From NCBI RefSeq assembly GCF_002174125.1, contig NZ_NEXX01000001.1, positions 124,001 through 188,000 on the forward strand: DNA of 64,000 nucleotides, read 5' to 3'. The translations under genes were made by a program, and so were the position numbers. Every line of letters starts with the position of its first letter. Position 1 is the first letter of the stretch. The notes beneath the pieces are model-generated. The model had not been told where the DNA came from and searched no databases. It saw only the letters and a program-made list of their open reading frames with translations. The stretch is from Acinetobacter populi. Its GTDB lineage: Bacteria; Pseudomonadota; Gammaproteobacteria; Pseudomonadales; Moraxellaceae. Below are positions 27,156-35,713 of the stretch, one piece after another.

Positions 27156-27234
27156 AACATGATAATACTTTTACTTTCCAGTTCAGAATATAACTGTGAA
27201 ATTAAATCTCATTCATGCTTTAATCAAATAAGTT

Positions 27235-27846
27235 TTAATCAATTAAACCTTCATCCCGCATCGCAATTTGTACAGATTGACGTTGCGACACCACATCTCG
27301 AAGATCATTAATTTCTTTAAATTTAGACAAATCGTGTCCTATACCCTTAGACCAGTTTGTCAACACAAAAAGATACGCATCTGCCGGACCGAAATTATCA
27401 TCAACCAGATAATCCGTATCAACTTCTGCCAAATAATCCTCTACATATTGTAATAAACGATCAATTTCGACATAAGCTCGTTGTTTAGTCTCGTCATCCA
27501 TGGGTTGAGCAAAAAAGACTGCATAGGCATCATGTAATTCGGAATTTAAATATCCTAGCCATTCGAGTACTTTGGCTCGTCCCAAACCTGATGGCGGGAT
27601 AAGATCCTGTTTTGGATCATGCTGTGCTAGAAATGGTAAGACCGCAACATTTTCGGTAAGAATCAGCCCCGGATTAATTTCCAGTGCAGGGACATAACCT
27701 TTTGGGTTAATCGTATAATAATCCTGCCCTTTTTCTGTGGTATGTGTTTTAAGATCAACACGTTCCAAATCAAAATCAACATTAATTTCATTTAAAATAA
27801 TATGTGATGCAAGAGAACATGCACCTGGCGCATAATACAGCTTCAT
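27235..27846 (-). CDS. Glutathione S-transferase family protein
   Basis: A 203-residue protein with an N-terminal thioredoxin-like domain ('MKLYYAPGACSLASHIILNE', where the Ser/Cys pair is typical of the bacterial beta class) and 'NPKGYVPALEINPG...LTENVAVL', followed by the all-helical C-terminal domain. It most resembles GstA-type beta-class enzymes, which conjugate or bind glutathione in detoxification. It is a single gene with its own terminator. Catalytic activity is not shown by sequence alone. Confidence 0.88.
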   Translation of the reverse strand: MKLYYAPGACSLASHIILNEINVDFDLERVDLKTHTTEKGQDYYTINPKGYVPALEINPGLILTENVAVLPFLAQHDPKQDLIPPSGLGRAKVLEWLGYLNSELHDAYAVFFAQPMDDETKQRAYVEIDRLLQYVEDYLAEVDTDYLVDDNFGPADAYLFVLTNWSKGIGHDLSKFKEINDLRDVVSQRQSVQIAMRDEGLID

Positions 27847-27976
27847 TGTGTTTCCCTGTTATGAACTCTTGTTAGTTTTAATATGTTATTGAGAAACTTG
27901 CAAGTATTAAAAGGTTTTATCTTGCGACAACTTATGTATCAAATTACTACTAGGATGAAACACAAATCCTATATAC

Positions 27977-28003
27977 AAAAAAGCGAGCCGAAGCTCGCTT
28001 TTA
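27977..28003 (-). terminator. Terminator after carO
   Basis: AAAAGCGAGC and GCTCGCTTTT form a 10-bp stem. On the minus strand the loop is TTCG, the stable tetraloop, followed by a T-run. It is a textbook Rho-independent terminator. Confidence 0.92.
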
Positions 28004-28026
28004 TCAATGGATTACTTGACTAAAAA

Positions 28027-28755
28027 TTAGAAGCGGAAGCTTACACCAACTTTAGCAACTGGAGCCCATTTGTATTTGTCGTCATTTGCAATTTTATGCG
28101 CTTCACGATCAACAGCAGCTTGAGCAGAAGTCGTATTACCAGAAACAGGAGCTAAGTTATATTGAGCCAACTCAACTTCTGGATTACCAGTATAGTACGC
28201 ACCAACTTCACCAAATAAACCCCAACGATTAGTAATTGCTGGAGAGAAACCAAGACCTAAGTAAGGTGCAAACTCATTATTATATTGCAAATTACCTTTA
28301 ACACCACCTTCTTGACCAGCTACAGCTAATTGATAGTTTTTACCATCAATGCTTAATGTATTACCATTACCGATACGTTTTTGAAGATCGTATGTATTAT
28401 CTAAATAACCCACACCAGCAGCAACATAGAACCAGTTGGCAAATGGGCGAATTTCTGCATTTAAATAAGCAGTTTTATTGTCCATATCTAAATCGTATTT
28501 GGTACCATTGACTTTGATATCATCAGACCAAGAAATATCGCCACCGTTATAACCAGCTGTTAAACCAACATATGGATTAACACTCCAGCTTAAAGCACCA
28601 CCGTAACCAGTTGTGCCCACTTCGGCACGAACAGATGCTGGTTTAAAAGTAGAGAAAGATGCAATCCCTTCTTCAGTGATGACTTGTTCATCTGCCATTG
28701 CAAAAGTTGCAGAACTTGCCAAGGCAGCTACAGCTAAAACACGTAACATTTTCAT
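28027..28755 (-). CDS. carO: Outer membrane protein CarO
   Basis: A 242-residue outer-membrane beta-barrel with a cleaved signal peptide (residues 1-21, 'ASSATFAMA' then 'DE'). The segments 'VRAEVGTTGYGGALSWSVNP', 'GYNGGDISWSDDIKVNGTKY' and 'LGEVGAYYTGNPEVELAQYN'-like stretches closely match CarO of Acinetobacter as I recall it, and the C-terminus ends in Phe ('VGVSFRF') as barrels do. CarO is a channel associated with uptake of basic amino acids and carbapenems in Acinetobacter baumannii. ATG at 28755 is chosen since GAGGAG lies six bases upstream. It is monocistronic with a strong terminator. Confidence 0.92.
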   Translation of the reverse strand: MKMLRVLAVAALASSATFAMADEQVITEEGIASFSTFKPASVRAEVGTTGYGGALSWSVNPYVGLTAGYNGGDISWSDDIKVNGTKYDLDMDNKTAYLNAEIRPFANWFYVAAGVGYLDNTYDLQKRIGNGNTLSIDGKNYQLAVAGQEGGVKGNLQYNNEFAPYLGLGFSPAITNRWGLFGEVGAYYTGNPEVELAQYNLAPVSGNTTSAQAAVDREAHKIANDDKYKWAPVAKVGVSFRF

Positions 28756-28981
28756 TTTATACTCCTCAAGATACCCAAACGACATTGTTGTTTGAATTAT
28801 GGGTAATTTTACGTGAAAAACGAGATAAAGTGACTGTTTTTTTGTTTTTTCTTTGTAATCTTTTGATACATTTCATATAACATATTGATTCTATAATTTT
28901 TATTTCAAAAAATTACAAAATACTGTGCAACTTTAACCAATCGTGTAGAATATTGCAAAATTTTATTTTCGGAACAAGATT

Positions 28982-29803
28982 ATGTCCCAGCTCGCTCAAA
29001 TTATCGAACAAGCCTTTGAAGATCGTGCCCAATTATCCAGTAGCAACTGTCCTCAGGACATCCGTGACGCAGTAGAACAAGCCCTAGCAGGTTTGGATAA
29101 TGGTTCTTTAAGAGTAGCAGAAAAACAAGGTGGTGAGTGGGTTGTTAATCAATGGTTAAAAAAAGCCGTTTTATTGTCATTTAAATTAAATGATAACCAA
29201 GTGATTGAATCTTGCGACTTACGTTTCTTTGACAAAGTAGATACAAAATTTACTGCTTGGACTGAACAACAATTTAAAGATGCTGGCATCCGTGTAGTTC
29301 CTCCTGCTGTTGCACGTAAAGGCAGCTACATCGCAAAAAATGTCGTATTAATGCCATCTTATGTCAATATCGGTGCCTATGTTGATGAAAGTACCATGGT
29401 AGATACTTGGGCTACAGTTGGTTCATGTGCACAAATTGGTAAAAATGTACATTTATCAGGTGGTGTTGGTATTGGCGGTGTATTGGAACCGTTACAAGCA
29501 GGTCCGACGATTATTGAAGACAATTGTTTTATTGGCGCACGTTCAGAAATCGTTGAAGGTGTCATTATCGAAGAAGGTTCCGTGATTTCAATGGGTGTTT
29601 ATATTGGTCAATCAACCCGTATCTATGATCGCGAAACTGGCGAAATTTATTATGGTCGTGTACCAGCAGGTTCAGTTGTTGTACCTGGAAGCTTACCATC
29701 GAAAGACGGTAAATATAGCTTATATGCAGCAATCATTGTAAAACGCGTAGATGCACAGACCCGTGCCAAAACTAGCTTAAATGATTTATTACGTGCTGAT
29801 TAA
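28982..29803 (+). CDS. dapD: 2,3,4,5-tetrahydropyridine-2,6-dicarboxylate N-succinyltransferase
   Basis: A 273-residue acyltransferase of the left-handed beta-helix type, catalysing the succinyl-CoA-dependent step of lysine and diaminopimelate synthesis. '[20 protein letters not shown]', '[20 protein letters not shown]' and '[20 protein letters not shown]' are standard DapD sequence. Length matches the family. A terminator follows. Other genes of the pathway in this window are dapF and lysA at 56893-58992. Confidence 0.97.
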   Translation: MSQLAQIIEQAFEDRAQLSSSNCPQDIRDAVEQALAGLDNGSLRVAEKQGGEWVVNQWLKKAVLLSFKLNDNQVIESCDLRFFDKVDTKFTAWTEQQFKDAGIRVVPPAVARKGSYIAKNVVLMPSYVNIGAYVDESTMVDTWATVGSCAQIGKNVHLSGGVGIGGVLEPLQAGPTIIEDNCFIGARSEIVEGVIIEEGSVISMGVYIGQSTRIYDRETGEIYYGRVPAGSVVVPGSLPSKDGKYSLYAAIIVKRVDAQTRAKTSLNDLLRAD

Positions 29804-29832
29804 GTCAAAGCAGTATTAACCAAAATAAAAAA

Positions 29833-29867
29833 TAAGCCCTCACATAAATGTAGAGGGCTTTTTTATT
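29833..29867 (+). terminator. Terminator after dapD
   Basis: AGCCCTC (29835-29841) pairs with GAGGGCT (29853-29859), followed by TTTTTT. Confidence 0.85.
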
Positions 29868-29917
29868 TAATTTAGGGTAAAATCATCGGCCTTCTATTTC
29901 TGTCTGATATTTTATTT

Positions 29918-30622
29918 GTGTCTATGCGCAACCAGTTTATTCCTGTTACCGATCCTGCGGCAGGTTTAAAAATTACCGAAATTTTTTATTCCCTGCAAGG
30001 CGAAGCAAACGAAGCCGGCAGCCCGACGGTTTTTGTTCGATTAACTGGATGCCCTTTGCGTTGTCATTATTGTGATACCACCTATTCTTTTGAAGGCGGT
30101 AAACGCATGACACTCGAAGACATTTATCAGCAAATTGCTTCCTATCAAGCAAAATTTGTCTGTGTAACCGGTGGTGAACCCCTCGCCCAACCCAATTGCC
30201 TAACCTTATTAAGTGCACTATGTAATAAAGGTTATCGTGTTTCTCTGGAAACCAGCGGTGCGTTGGATATTTCTAGGGTTGATACACGTGTGTCCCGTAT
30301 TGTCGACGTAAAAACTCCTTCCAGTGGTGAAGAACATCGCAATCTGATTGACAACTATCAGCATCTTACACAACATGATCAAATCAAATTCGTCATTAGC
30401 GATGAAGATGATTATCAATGGGCAAAAGATTTTCTTGCTCGACATCAATTGGCTCAAAAAGTAGGGACAGTATGGTTTTCTCCTGCTTTTGCGATAGAAG
30501 GTGATGTTAGATTACCCGCTTTTGCCCGCCAACTTGCCGGATGGATTTTACAAGACCATCTGCCAGTCAAATTTCAATTGCAATTACACAAACTGCTCTG
30601 GCAGGATGAAAAGGGTCGTTAG
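29918..30622 (+). CDS. queE: 7-carboxy-7-deazaguanine synthase
   Basis: A 234-residue radical SAM enzyme making 7-carboxy-7-deazaguanine from 6-carboxytetrahydropterin on the way to queuosine. The cluster-binding motif is 'GCPLRCHYCDTTYSF' with Cys45, Cys49 and Cys52 in the CxxxCxxC form. 'SLQGEANEAGSPTVFVRLTG' precedes it and 'VTGGEPLAQ' follows. The listed start is GTG; an ATG two codons later is equally possible, as neither has a clear ribosome-binding site. queC follows after 95 bases. Confidence 0.94.
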   Translation: MSMRNQFIPVTDPAAGLKITEIFYSLQGEANEAGSPTVFVRLTGCPLRCHYCDTTYSFEGGKRMTLEDIYQQIASYQAKFVCVTGGEPLAQPNCLTLLSALCNKGYRVSLETSGALDISRVDTRVSRIVDVKTPSSGEEHRNLIDNYQHLTQHDQIKFVISDEDDYQWAKDFLARHQLAQKVGTVWFSPAFAIEGDVRLPAFARQLAGWILQDHLPVKFQLQLHKLLWQDEKGR

Positions 30623-30717
30623 ATCGATTTTTATCCTAGACCTGTCAAGTTGATGCCTCCTTGAGATGTGACTGTGATAAAATTCAAGCGCTGCAATTTT
30701 TGATATAGGTTGGTTCA

Positions 30718-31386
30718 ATGCGCCCTAAAGCTGTTGTTTTATTATCAGGTGGTTTAGATTCCAGTACATGTCTGGCATGGGCTGCTGCACATTATGATTG
30801 TTATGCCATTAGTTTTATGTATGGTCAACGCTCAACCAGCGAGCTTAAAGCGGCCCAAATCCTGGCACAACAATTTGCACTTGAACACCGTATTATCAAT
30901 ATTGATCTGGGCAATATTGGTGGGTCTGCTCTCACCGATCATAATCTAGATGTACCAGAACAATTACAAGATGGTATTCCCATTACCTATGTTCCTGCGC
31001 GTAATACCATCTTTTTATCCTATGCGCTGGCACTGGCCGAAGTTAAGGAAGCTGAAGCCATTGTGATTGGCGTGAATGCGGTGGATTATTCCGGTTATCC
31101 CGATTGTCGTCCGGAATATATCGATGCCTTTACAAAAATGGCAAATTTGGCGACAAAAGCCGGCATCGAAGGCCATCCTATTAAAATTGAAACACCTCTG
31201 TTACATTTATCCAAAGCGAATATCATACAGCTCGGATTAAAACATGGGTTAGACTATTCCCAAACCGTATCGTGTTATCAAGCCGACGATCAGGGCCGGG
31301 CTTGTGGGAAATGTGATAGCTGCCGATTACGCCATCAAGGCTTTATCGAGGCAAATGTTGCAGATCCAACACGCTATATCATGTGA
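30718..31386 (+). CDS. queC: 7-cyano-7-deazaguanine synthase
   Basis: A 222-residue ATP-dependent enzyme converting 7-carboxy-7-deazaguanine to preQ0. The PP-loop is '[15 protein letters not shown]' near the N-terminus, '[15 protein letters not shown]' follows, and the zinc site near the C-terminus is '[19 protein letters not shown]'. It is paired with queE, giving two consecutive steps of queuosine precursor synthesis. Length is typical. Confidence 0.96.
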   Translation: MRPKAVVLLSGGLDSSTCLAWAAAHYDCYAISFMYGQRSTSELKAAQILAQQFALEHRIINIDLGNIGGSALTDHNLDVPEQLQDGIPITYVPARNTIFLSYALALAEVKEAEAIVIGVNAVDYSGYPDCRPEYIDAFTKMANLATKAGIEGHPIKIETPLLHLSKANIIQLGLKHGLDYSQTVSCYQADDQGRACGKCDSCRLRHQGFIEANVADPTRYIM

Positions 31387-31409
31387 TTTTTAGGAACTGA
31401 TAAAATATT

Positions 31410-31871
31410 ATGAATATCAAATTACTTACAGCTGGTGTTATTGCCTGTTCAACCCTATTTGGTTCAGCCGCTTTTGCAGCCGATGCCAATAGTTCACAAG
31501 CAGAATTTGAAGCATTAAAAGCGGAATATCAAAAAAGTCTAGAAACTGCGGCAAAAAGCTCGGATATTCGTGGTGGTTTGGTCAAAGCCTGTAGCGTTAA
31601 ATATAAAACAGCCGTAGCCAATAAAGCATTAACACAAGCTGATGTTAATAAATTATGTTCATGTAGTGTGACTGCCGAAGGTCAAGTGACTACAGCAGAA
31701 ACATGGGAATTACAAAGTGCAGCCAATGCAAAAAATAAAACCAAGTTTGAACAACTACAAGTTTCCTTAATGAAAAAACAAGGTGACAGCATTAAAAAAT
31801 GTGTAGGAACGGATTTGGATCAGAAATTAACCAAATTAACGCAACAAGCTCAAGCTGCTGCGAAAAAATAA
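31410..31871 (+). CDS. Small secreted cysteine-containing protein, function unknown
   Basis: A 153-residue protein with a clear signal peptide (residues 1-24, 'AGVIACSTLFGSAAFAADA'). The mature part is helical, Lys/Ala/Gln-rich, and carries four cysteines (61, 83, 85, 131) that could form two disulfides in the periplasm. I recognise no family beyond a general resemblance to small Acinetobacter periplasmic proteins. It lies 23 bases after queC and 22 before the Bcp gene on the same strand, so it is probably co-transcribed with them. Confidence 0.8.
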   Translation: MNIKLLTAGVIACSTLFGSAAFAADANSSQAEFEALKAEYQKSLETAAKSSDIRGGLVKACSVKYKTAVANKALTQADVNKLCSCSVTAEGQVTTAETWELQSAANAKNKTKFEQLQVSLMKKQGDSIKKCVGTDLDQKLTKLTQQAQAAAKK

Positions 31872-31893
31872 TCTTGACTGGGATAAAATTATA

Positions 31894-32367
31894 ATGGATA
31901 CACAAGAAGATATTCGCTTACCTGATTTTAGTGTGCCTTCGACACAAGGCGACATCAATCTAAGTCAGCTCAAACAGAATTGGCTTGTGCTTTATTTTTA
32001 TCCCAAGGATTCAACGCCGGGCTGTACCACACAAGCCAATGAGTTTACACAGTTTAATGATGCGTTTAAGGCACTGGATATCCAAGTTGTAGGCATATCG
32101 CGTGATTCCCTTAAAAGTCATGAGCGTTTTATCGAGAAACAAGGCATTAATTTCACTTTGATCAGTGATGCTGACGAAAAACTCTGTCAACATTTTGATG
32201 TGATTAAAGAGAAAAATATGTATGGGAAAAAAGTAATGGGCATAGAACGCTCTACTTTTATTTTCCATCAAGGCAAACTCATTAAAAGTTTCCGTAAAGT
32301 AAAAGCTGCTGGTCATGCCGAAATCGTTTTGGCAGAAATTAAAAATTTACAACAACAAGAAGCTTAG
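31894..32367 (+). CDS. bcp: Peroxiredoxin of the Bcp type
   Basis: A 157-residue thiol peroxidase that reduces hydrogen peroxide and organic hydroperoxides. The active site is 'YFYPKDSTPGCTTQANEF', with peroxidatic Cys44. The resolving cysteine that sits five residues later in E. coli Bcp is replaced by Asn49, so a one-cysteine or atypical mechanism is expected, with the other Cys in 'DEKLCQHF' a possible partner. Its last four bases overlap the end of the converging nadM gene. Confidence 0.93.
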   Translation: MDTQEDIRLPDFSVPSTQGDINLSQLKQNWLVLYFYPKDSTPGCTTQANEFTQFNDAFKALDIQVVGISRDSLKSHERFIEKQGINFTLISDADEKLCQHFDVIKEKNMYGKKVMGIERSTFIFHQGKLIKSFRKVKAAGHAEIVLAEIKNLQQQEA

Positions 32368-32954
32368 GCTTCTTGTTGATTCACAACGGACAAATCCTGT
32401 TTTAAATAATATTGTTGTAGCTTTGGATACCATTCACTGTTTTTAAATTGTTGTAAGAATTGCTGTACGTTCTCAGGAAAATGTTCGCGATCAATCTCAC
32501 CTTGATAATATTTCTCCCGTAATGGAGTTGCCGATAAGGCATTTTTTAGATTATCCAGTTCTACCAATTCCCATTCTGGAAATAATCTCAAATAATACGA
32601 ACTTTCATCCTTAAAATGGCCAATCAAACCAACTTTGTGCCCCTCTCCTGTCACCGCCGCAACCCCATCTGTCACTGCCTTTACCCATTTTTTATCATTA
32701 TATAAATCAATAATCGGAACAAAAAATAAATGCTGTTGCACCTCAGAATTAAAATTCCCCAGAATCATCTGTTCACGTTCCGCAATAGAAAATGGATTTT
32801 TAATGGTACGTTCATTTTGTGCAGAGCCTAAAACCAGAATAACGTTTTCACTCATGCCAAATGCAATATCAATCACTTCCTTATGGGCAAAGTGAAAAGG
32901 CTGAAAACGCCCAATAAACACGAGATAATCAAATTTTTTTTGTGTGCCTAACAT
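32364..32954 (-). CDS. nadM: Nicotinamide-nucleotide adenylyltransferase, NadM type
   Basis: A protein of about 196 residues with the nucleotidyltransferase motif 'YLVFIGRFQPFHFAHKEVI' at its start and the C-terminal 'LSATPLREKYYQG' motif. 'VGLIGHFKDESSYYLRLFPEW' is typical of archaeal-type NadM enzymes, which join NMN or nicotinate mononucleotide with ATP to make NAD. No Nudix domain is attached in this copy. The start is taken at 32954 (GGATGAG upstream); 32966 is possible. A much longer upstream reading frame would run over the start of the divergent hydratase gene and is rejected. Confidence 0.88.
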   Translation of the reverse strand: MLGTQKKFDYLVFIGRFQPFHFAHKEVIDIAFGMSENVILVLGSAQNERTIKNPFSIAEREQMILGNFNSEVQQHLFFVPIIDLYNDKKWVKAVTDGVAAVTGEGHKVGLIGHFKDESSYYLRLFPEWELVELDNLKNALSATPLREKYYQGEIDREHFPENVQQFLQQFKNSEWYPKLQQYYLKQDLSVVNQQEA

Positions 32955-33049
32955 AAGCTCATCCATTTGTGTGAACTGTACAGTTTTCCCAAACTTTGCT
33001 AAAACTATATTCACCTTAAACCCATGATATTTCCTCTTGGATAGAAAAA

Positions 33050-33853
33050 ATGAGCTTAGATTGTTTAAATACTCAGATTCCCCATCTTCAGGCCCAATTA
33101 CAAAATGGCGTTTTAACTCTAGCAATTGATCGCCCTGAAGCCAAAAATGCAATATATGGTGAATTATACCTTGCAATCGAGCAGGCATTATATCAGGCTG
33201 ATGCTGCAAACGAAGTAAGAAGTGTCATTTTACGTGGCGCCAATGCAGATTTTAGTGCCGGTAATGACATGCAGGACTTTGCCAAAAACATCAACAATAC
33301 TCAAGTGATTACCAGTGATACGCTTCATCCCTCATTTTTACTGTTACAAGCTGCAGCCAAATTCTCCAAACCACTGATTATTGCGGTAAAAGGTGTTGCA
33401 ATTGGTATTGGTGCAACTTTACTTTTACATGCCGACTTTGTTTATGCTGATAAAAAAAGTATTTTCCAGTTCCCATTTACCAGCCTAGGCTTATCCCCTG
33501 AAGGTTGCTCAAGCAAATTATTGCAGCAACAGGCAGGTTATTTACTGGCAGCAGATTTATTATTTTCTGCCCGTAAATTTGATGCACAAACAGCATTACA
33601 GGCGCGATTAATTTCACAAATTAGTGAAGATTCCTATTTACAAGCAGAACAAACAGCGCAACATCTTGCACAGCTTCCTTTAGCATCGCTTAAACAAGCA
33701 AAAGCATTAATGAAAGCCAATCTTGATGAGATTGTAGAATGGATTGATTATGAAGCCAGAATTTTTATGAAACGGGTACAATCACCAGAAATGCTGGAAG
33801 CACTGACTGCATTTAAAGAAAAACGTAAACCTGATTTTTCTCAATTCAATTAA
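33050..33853 (+). CDS. Enoyl-CoA hydratase/isomerase family protein
   Basis: A 267-residue crotonase-fold protein with 'VLTLAIDRPEAKNAIYGELY', the oxyanion-hole segment 'FSAGNDMQDF' and 'VKGVAIGIGATLLLHADFVY'. The last differs from classical hydratases: the usual Gly-Gly-Gly-x-Glu is replaced by Gly-Ile-Gly-Ala-Thr, so the first catalytic glutamate is missing. That points to an isomerase-like or other crotonase activity (similar to PaaG/ECI-type proteins), not hydration. It is a lone gene, divergent from nadM and convergent with a small NIF3-like gene. Confidence 0.88.
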   Translation: MSLDCLNTQIPHLQAQLQNGVLTLAIDRPEAKNAIYGELYLAIEQALYQADAANEVRSVILRGANADFSAGNDMQDFAKNINNTQVITSDTLHPSFLLLQAAAKFSKPLIIAVKGVAIGIGATLLLHADFVYADKKSIFQFPFTSLGLSPEGCSSKLLQQQAGYLLAADLLFSARKFDAQTALQARLISQISEDSYLQAEQTAQHLAQLPLASLKQAKALMKANLDEIVEWIDYEARIFMKRVQSPEMLEALTAFKEKRKPDFSQFN

Positions 33854-33864
33854 CATTGAAATAA

Positions 33865-34176
33865 TTAAATGTCGATTATTTGAATAAATTCAAAAGCAGG
33901 CTCTTCATAAGGATGACTATGTTGAAGAGCTTGTTTTACAGCAAATGCATCGTGTTCATGCACAATCGTTTCTACTCGCCATTCTTCCACGCATTCCAGT
34001 TTTCCGACTTCACCAATAAACGGTGTTGCCTGATTCATCGGTTTAAATTGTCCAATCCCTTTCACTTGCCATGCACATTCGCAATAATCGCCAATACCGC
34101 CTGCACCCGCTTGAAAGATCGCGGTTTTGGTGGCCTCCAGATGCGATTCTGGCACATAGTAAATCAGTTTTAGCAT
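33865..34176 (-). CDS. Small NIF3/YqfO-type domain protein
   Basis: A 103-residue protein, 'MLKLIYYVPESHLEATKTAI' with 'AGAGGIGDYCECAWQVKG' and 'QALQHSHPYEEPAFEFI', matching the stand-alone YqfO/CutA-like ferredoxin-fold insert domain of NIF3 proteins. The 'HPYEEPA' segment is the best marker. A structural or regulatory role is likely but unknown. It lies 34 bases downstream of the DUF5713 gene on the same strand, so they may form a pair. Confidence 0.82.
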   Translation of the reverse strand: MLKLIYYVPESHLEATKTAIFQAGAGGIGDYCECAWQVKGIGQFKPMNQATPFIGEVGKLECVEEWRVETIVHEHDAFAVKQALQHSHPYEEPAFEFIQIIDI

Positions 34177-34210
34177 AAGCCTCTATCTCAAGCATTCAAA
34201 ATACAATGCA

Positions 34211-34522
34211 TTAAAATTCCTTGTATGCCATCAATTCCTGTATGTCAAAATCAAAATATCCAGAATCCTGAACAATCATCAGCATCGCTTCGGCAATATA
34301 ATCGGCAGCAATATCATCAATAGCACATTCCCGTTCTTCAAATACAGGTTTTAAGCGATTGATCTTTTGTACTACCTCATTGGCAAATATGTAAATATCT
34401 TCTGGCTTAGCTGTTTTCTGTACACGCTGAGAAAAATCGATAAGTACAGCTTTGATTTGATCAACCAAATCATCCGCATAATAATCATCTTCATACATTG
34501 GCAACAATAGATCATCATTCAT
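34211..34522 (-). CDS. Small acidic protein, DUF5713-like
   Basis: A 103-residue acidic helical protein ('LLPMYEDDYYADDLVDQIKA', 'IAADYIAEAMLMIVQDSGYF') that resembles DUF5713 proteins. No signal, membrane segment or catalytic motif is seen. Length agrees with that family as I recall it. The function is unknown. It stands between folP and the NIF3-like gene in the same orientation. Confidence 0.72.
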   Translation of the reverse strand: MNDDLLLPMYEDDYYADDLVDQIKAVLIDFSQRVQKTAKPEDIYIFANEVVQKINRLKPVFEERECAIDDIAADYIAEAMLMIVQDSGYFDFDIQELMAYKEF

Positions 34523-34599
34523 TTATTTTTCACCTCAACATTTTGGTCATCATCATTTGTCATTCTCTCAATTTTCTAATTGAGTATGTCTTTGTTAAT

Positions 34600-35451
34600 T
34601 TAGATGGTTTGTATTGCTTGCCACATTTTAATCGCATCTGCTGTAGCTTTAACATTATGGGTACGAACAATTGATGCGCCTTGTTGAATTGAAAATAGAT
34701 GTCCTGCAACACTCGCAATATCGCGATCCATGGGTGCTGCACCATCTAATACTTCACCAATAAAGCGTTTACGCGATAGTGCTGATAAAATCGGATAGCC
34801 CAACTCATTAAGCTGCCATAATTCGCGTAATAATGTTAAATTTTGGCTGGCATTTTTGGCAAAACCAAATCCGGGATCAATGATAATATTTTTGGTTTGA
34901 ATACCCACTGCCAATGCCTGTTCAACGCGTTCCAGCAATTCGTGCTTTACTTCCAAAGTGACATGATCATAATTTGCCAAATCATTCATGGTATCTGGTT
35001 CACCACGCATATGCATCAACACCACAGGAATATTCAGTGCCGCTGCGGTTTCTAAAGCCTGGGGACGTTTTAATGCCCGAACATCATTCCAGATATGAGC
35101 ACCCGCCTGTACAGCTGCATTCATCACCTCCGGCTGACTAGTGTCAATCGACAAAATAACATCATGTTTCGCCAGTGCCTCTACAACTGGCACTACACGC
35201 TGTAATTCCTCCTCAATCGACACGACAGCAGCATGTGGGCGGGTTGACTCCCCACCAATATCAATAATGCTTGCACCATCGTCAATCATGCTTAAAGCAT
35301 ATTCTATGGCCTGAGCTTTATCGAAATACAATCCACCATCACTGAAAGAATCCGGTGTGACATTTAGTATTCCCATAATATGTGGTACGGATAAATCCAA
35401 TTGTTGTTTTCCACAATCTAAAACTTTTGATGGCAATGGGATTAAATGCAT
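34600..35451 (-). CDS. folP: Dihydropteroate synthase
   Basis: A 283-residue TIM-barrel enzyme joining para-aminobenzoate to 6-hydroxymethyl-dihydropterin pyrophosphate, and the sulfonamide target. The pterin-binding loop is 'MGILNVTPDSFSDGG', with 'IDIGGESTRPHA' and 'IIIDPGFGFAKNASQN' in the barrel and 'SRKRFIGEVLDG' near the end. Length is usual and no sulfonamide-resistance insertion is evident. It follows ftsH in the same orientation, as in many gammaproteobacteria, but a terminator and 262 bases separate them. Confidence 0.97.
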   Translation of the reverse strand: MHLIPLPSKVLDCGKQQLDLSVPHIMGILNVTPDSFSDGGLYFDKAQAIEYALSMIDDGASIIDIGGESTRPHAAVVSIEEELQRVVPVVEALAKHDVILSIDTSQPEVMNAAVQAGAHIWNDVRALKRPQALETAAALNIPVVLMHMRGEPDTMNDLANYDHVTLEVKHELLERVEQALAVGIQTKNIIIDPGFGFAKNASQNLTLLRELWQLNELGYPILSALSRKRFIGEVLDGAAPMDRDIASVAGHLFSIQQGASIVRTHNVKATADAIKMWQAIQTI

Positions 35452-35683
35452 AATATTAAAAATCCTAAATGATACAATGCTATTGTACTCATTTTTTGTA
35501 TTTACAAGCGTACAATTTATAAAAGTTATTCATCTGCTAATTATCGGTTACTGGGTCCTTTATCCGACTAAACTTCAACAATAGCTAGAGCTTATACTCA
35601 GCTTTTTTGTAGGCATATCTTTTTATCTAGCAATTCGATTTATTGTGAGTTATTTACACTTCGAAGTTTTCAAATTTACAAAA

Positions 35684-35706
35684 TAAAACCACCCGAAGGT
35701 GGTTTC
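35684..35706 (-). terminator. Terminator after ftsH
   Basis: AAACCACC (35686-35693) pairs with GGTGGTTT (35698-35705). On the minus strand the loop is TTCG and TTTTATTT follows. Confidence 0.85.
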
Positions 35707-35713
35707 TGCAATC

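Larger units (their letters stand above)
26890..27234. other. Intergenic region with two terminators and a tiny reading frame
   Basis: Between the transporter gene and the converging GST gene are a hairpin for each gene, listed separately. A 13-codon frame (26994-27035, 'MSYESKKSAVPKH') follows a good AAGGGG ribosome-binding site. The tiny frame may be a remnant of a lost gene or chance. Confidence 0.4.

Noticed and set aside
32967-33209. Extended N-terminus of the NadM gene to 33209
   Set aside because: It would overlap the start of the divergent hydratase gene, and the conserved nucleotidyltransferase motif begins just after 32954.
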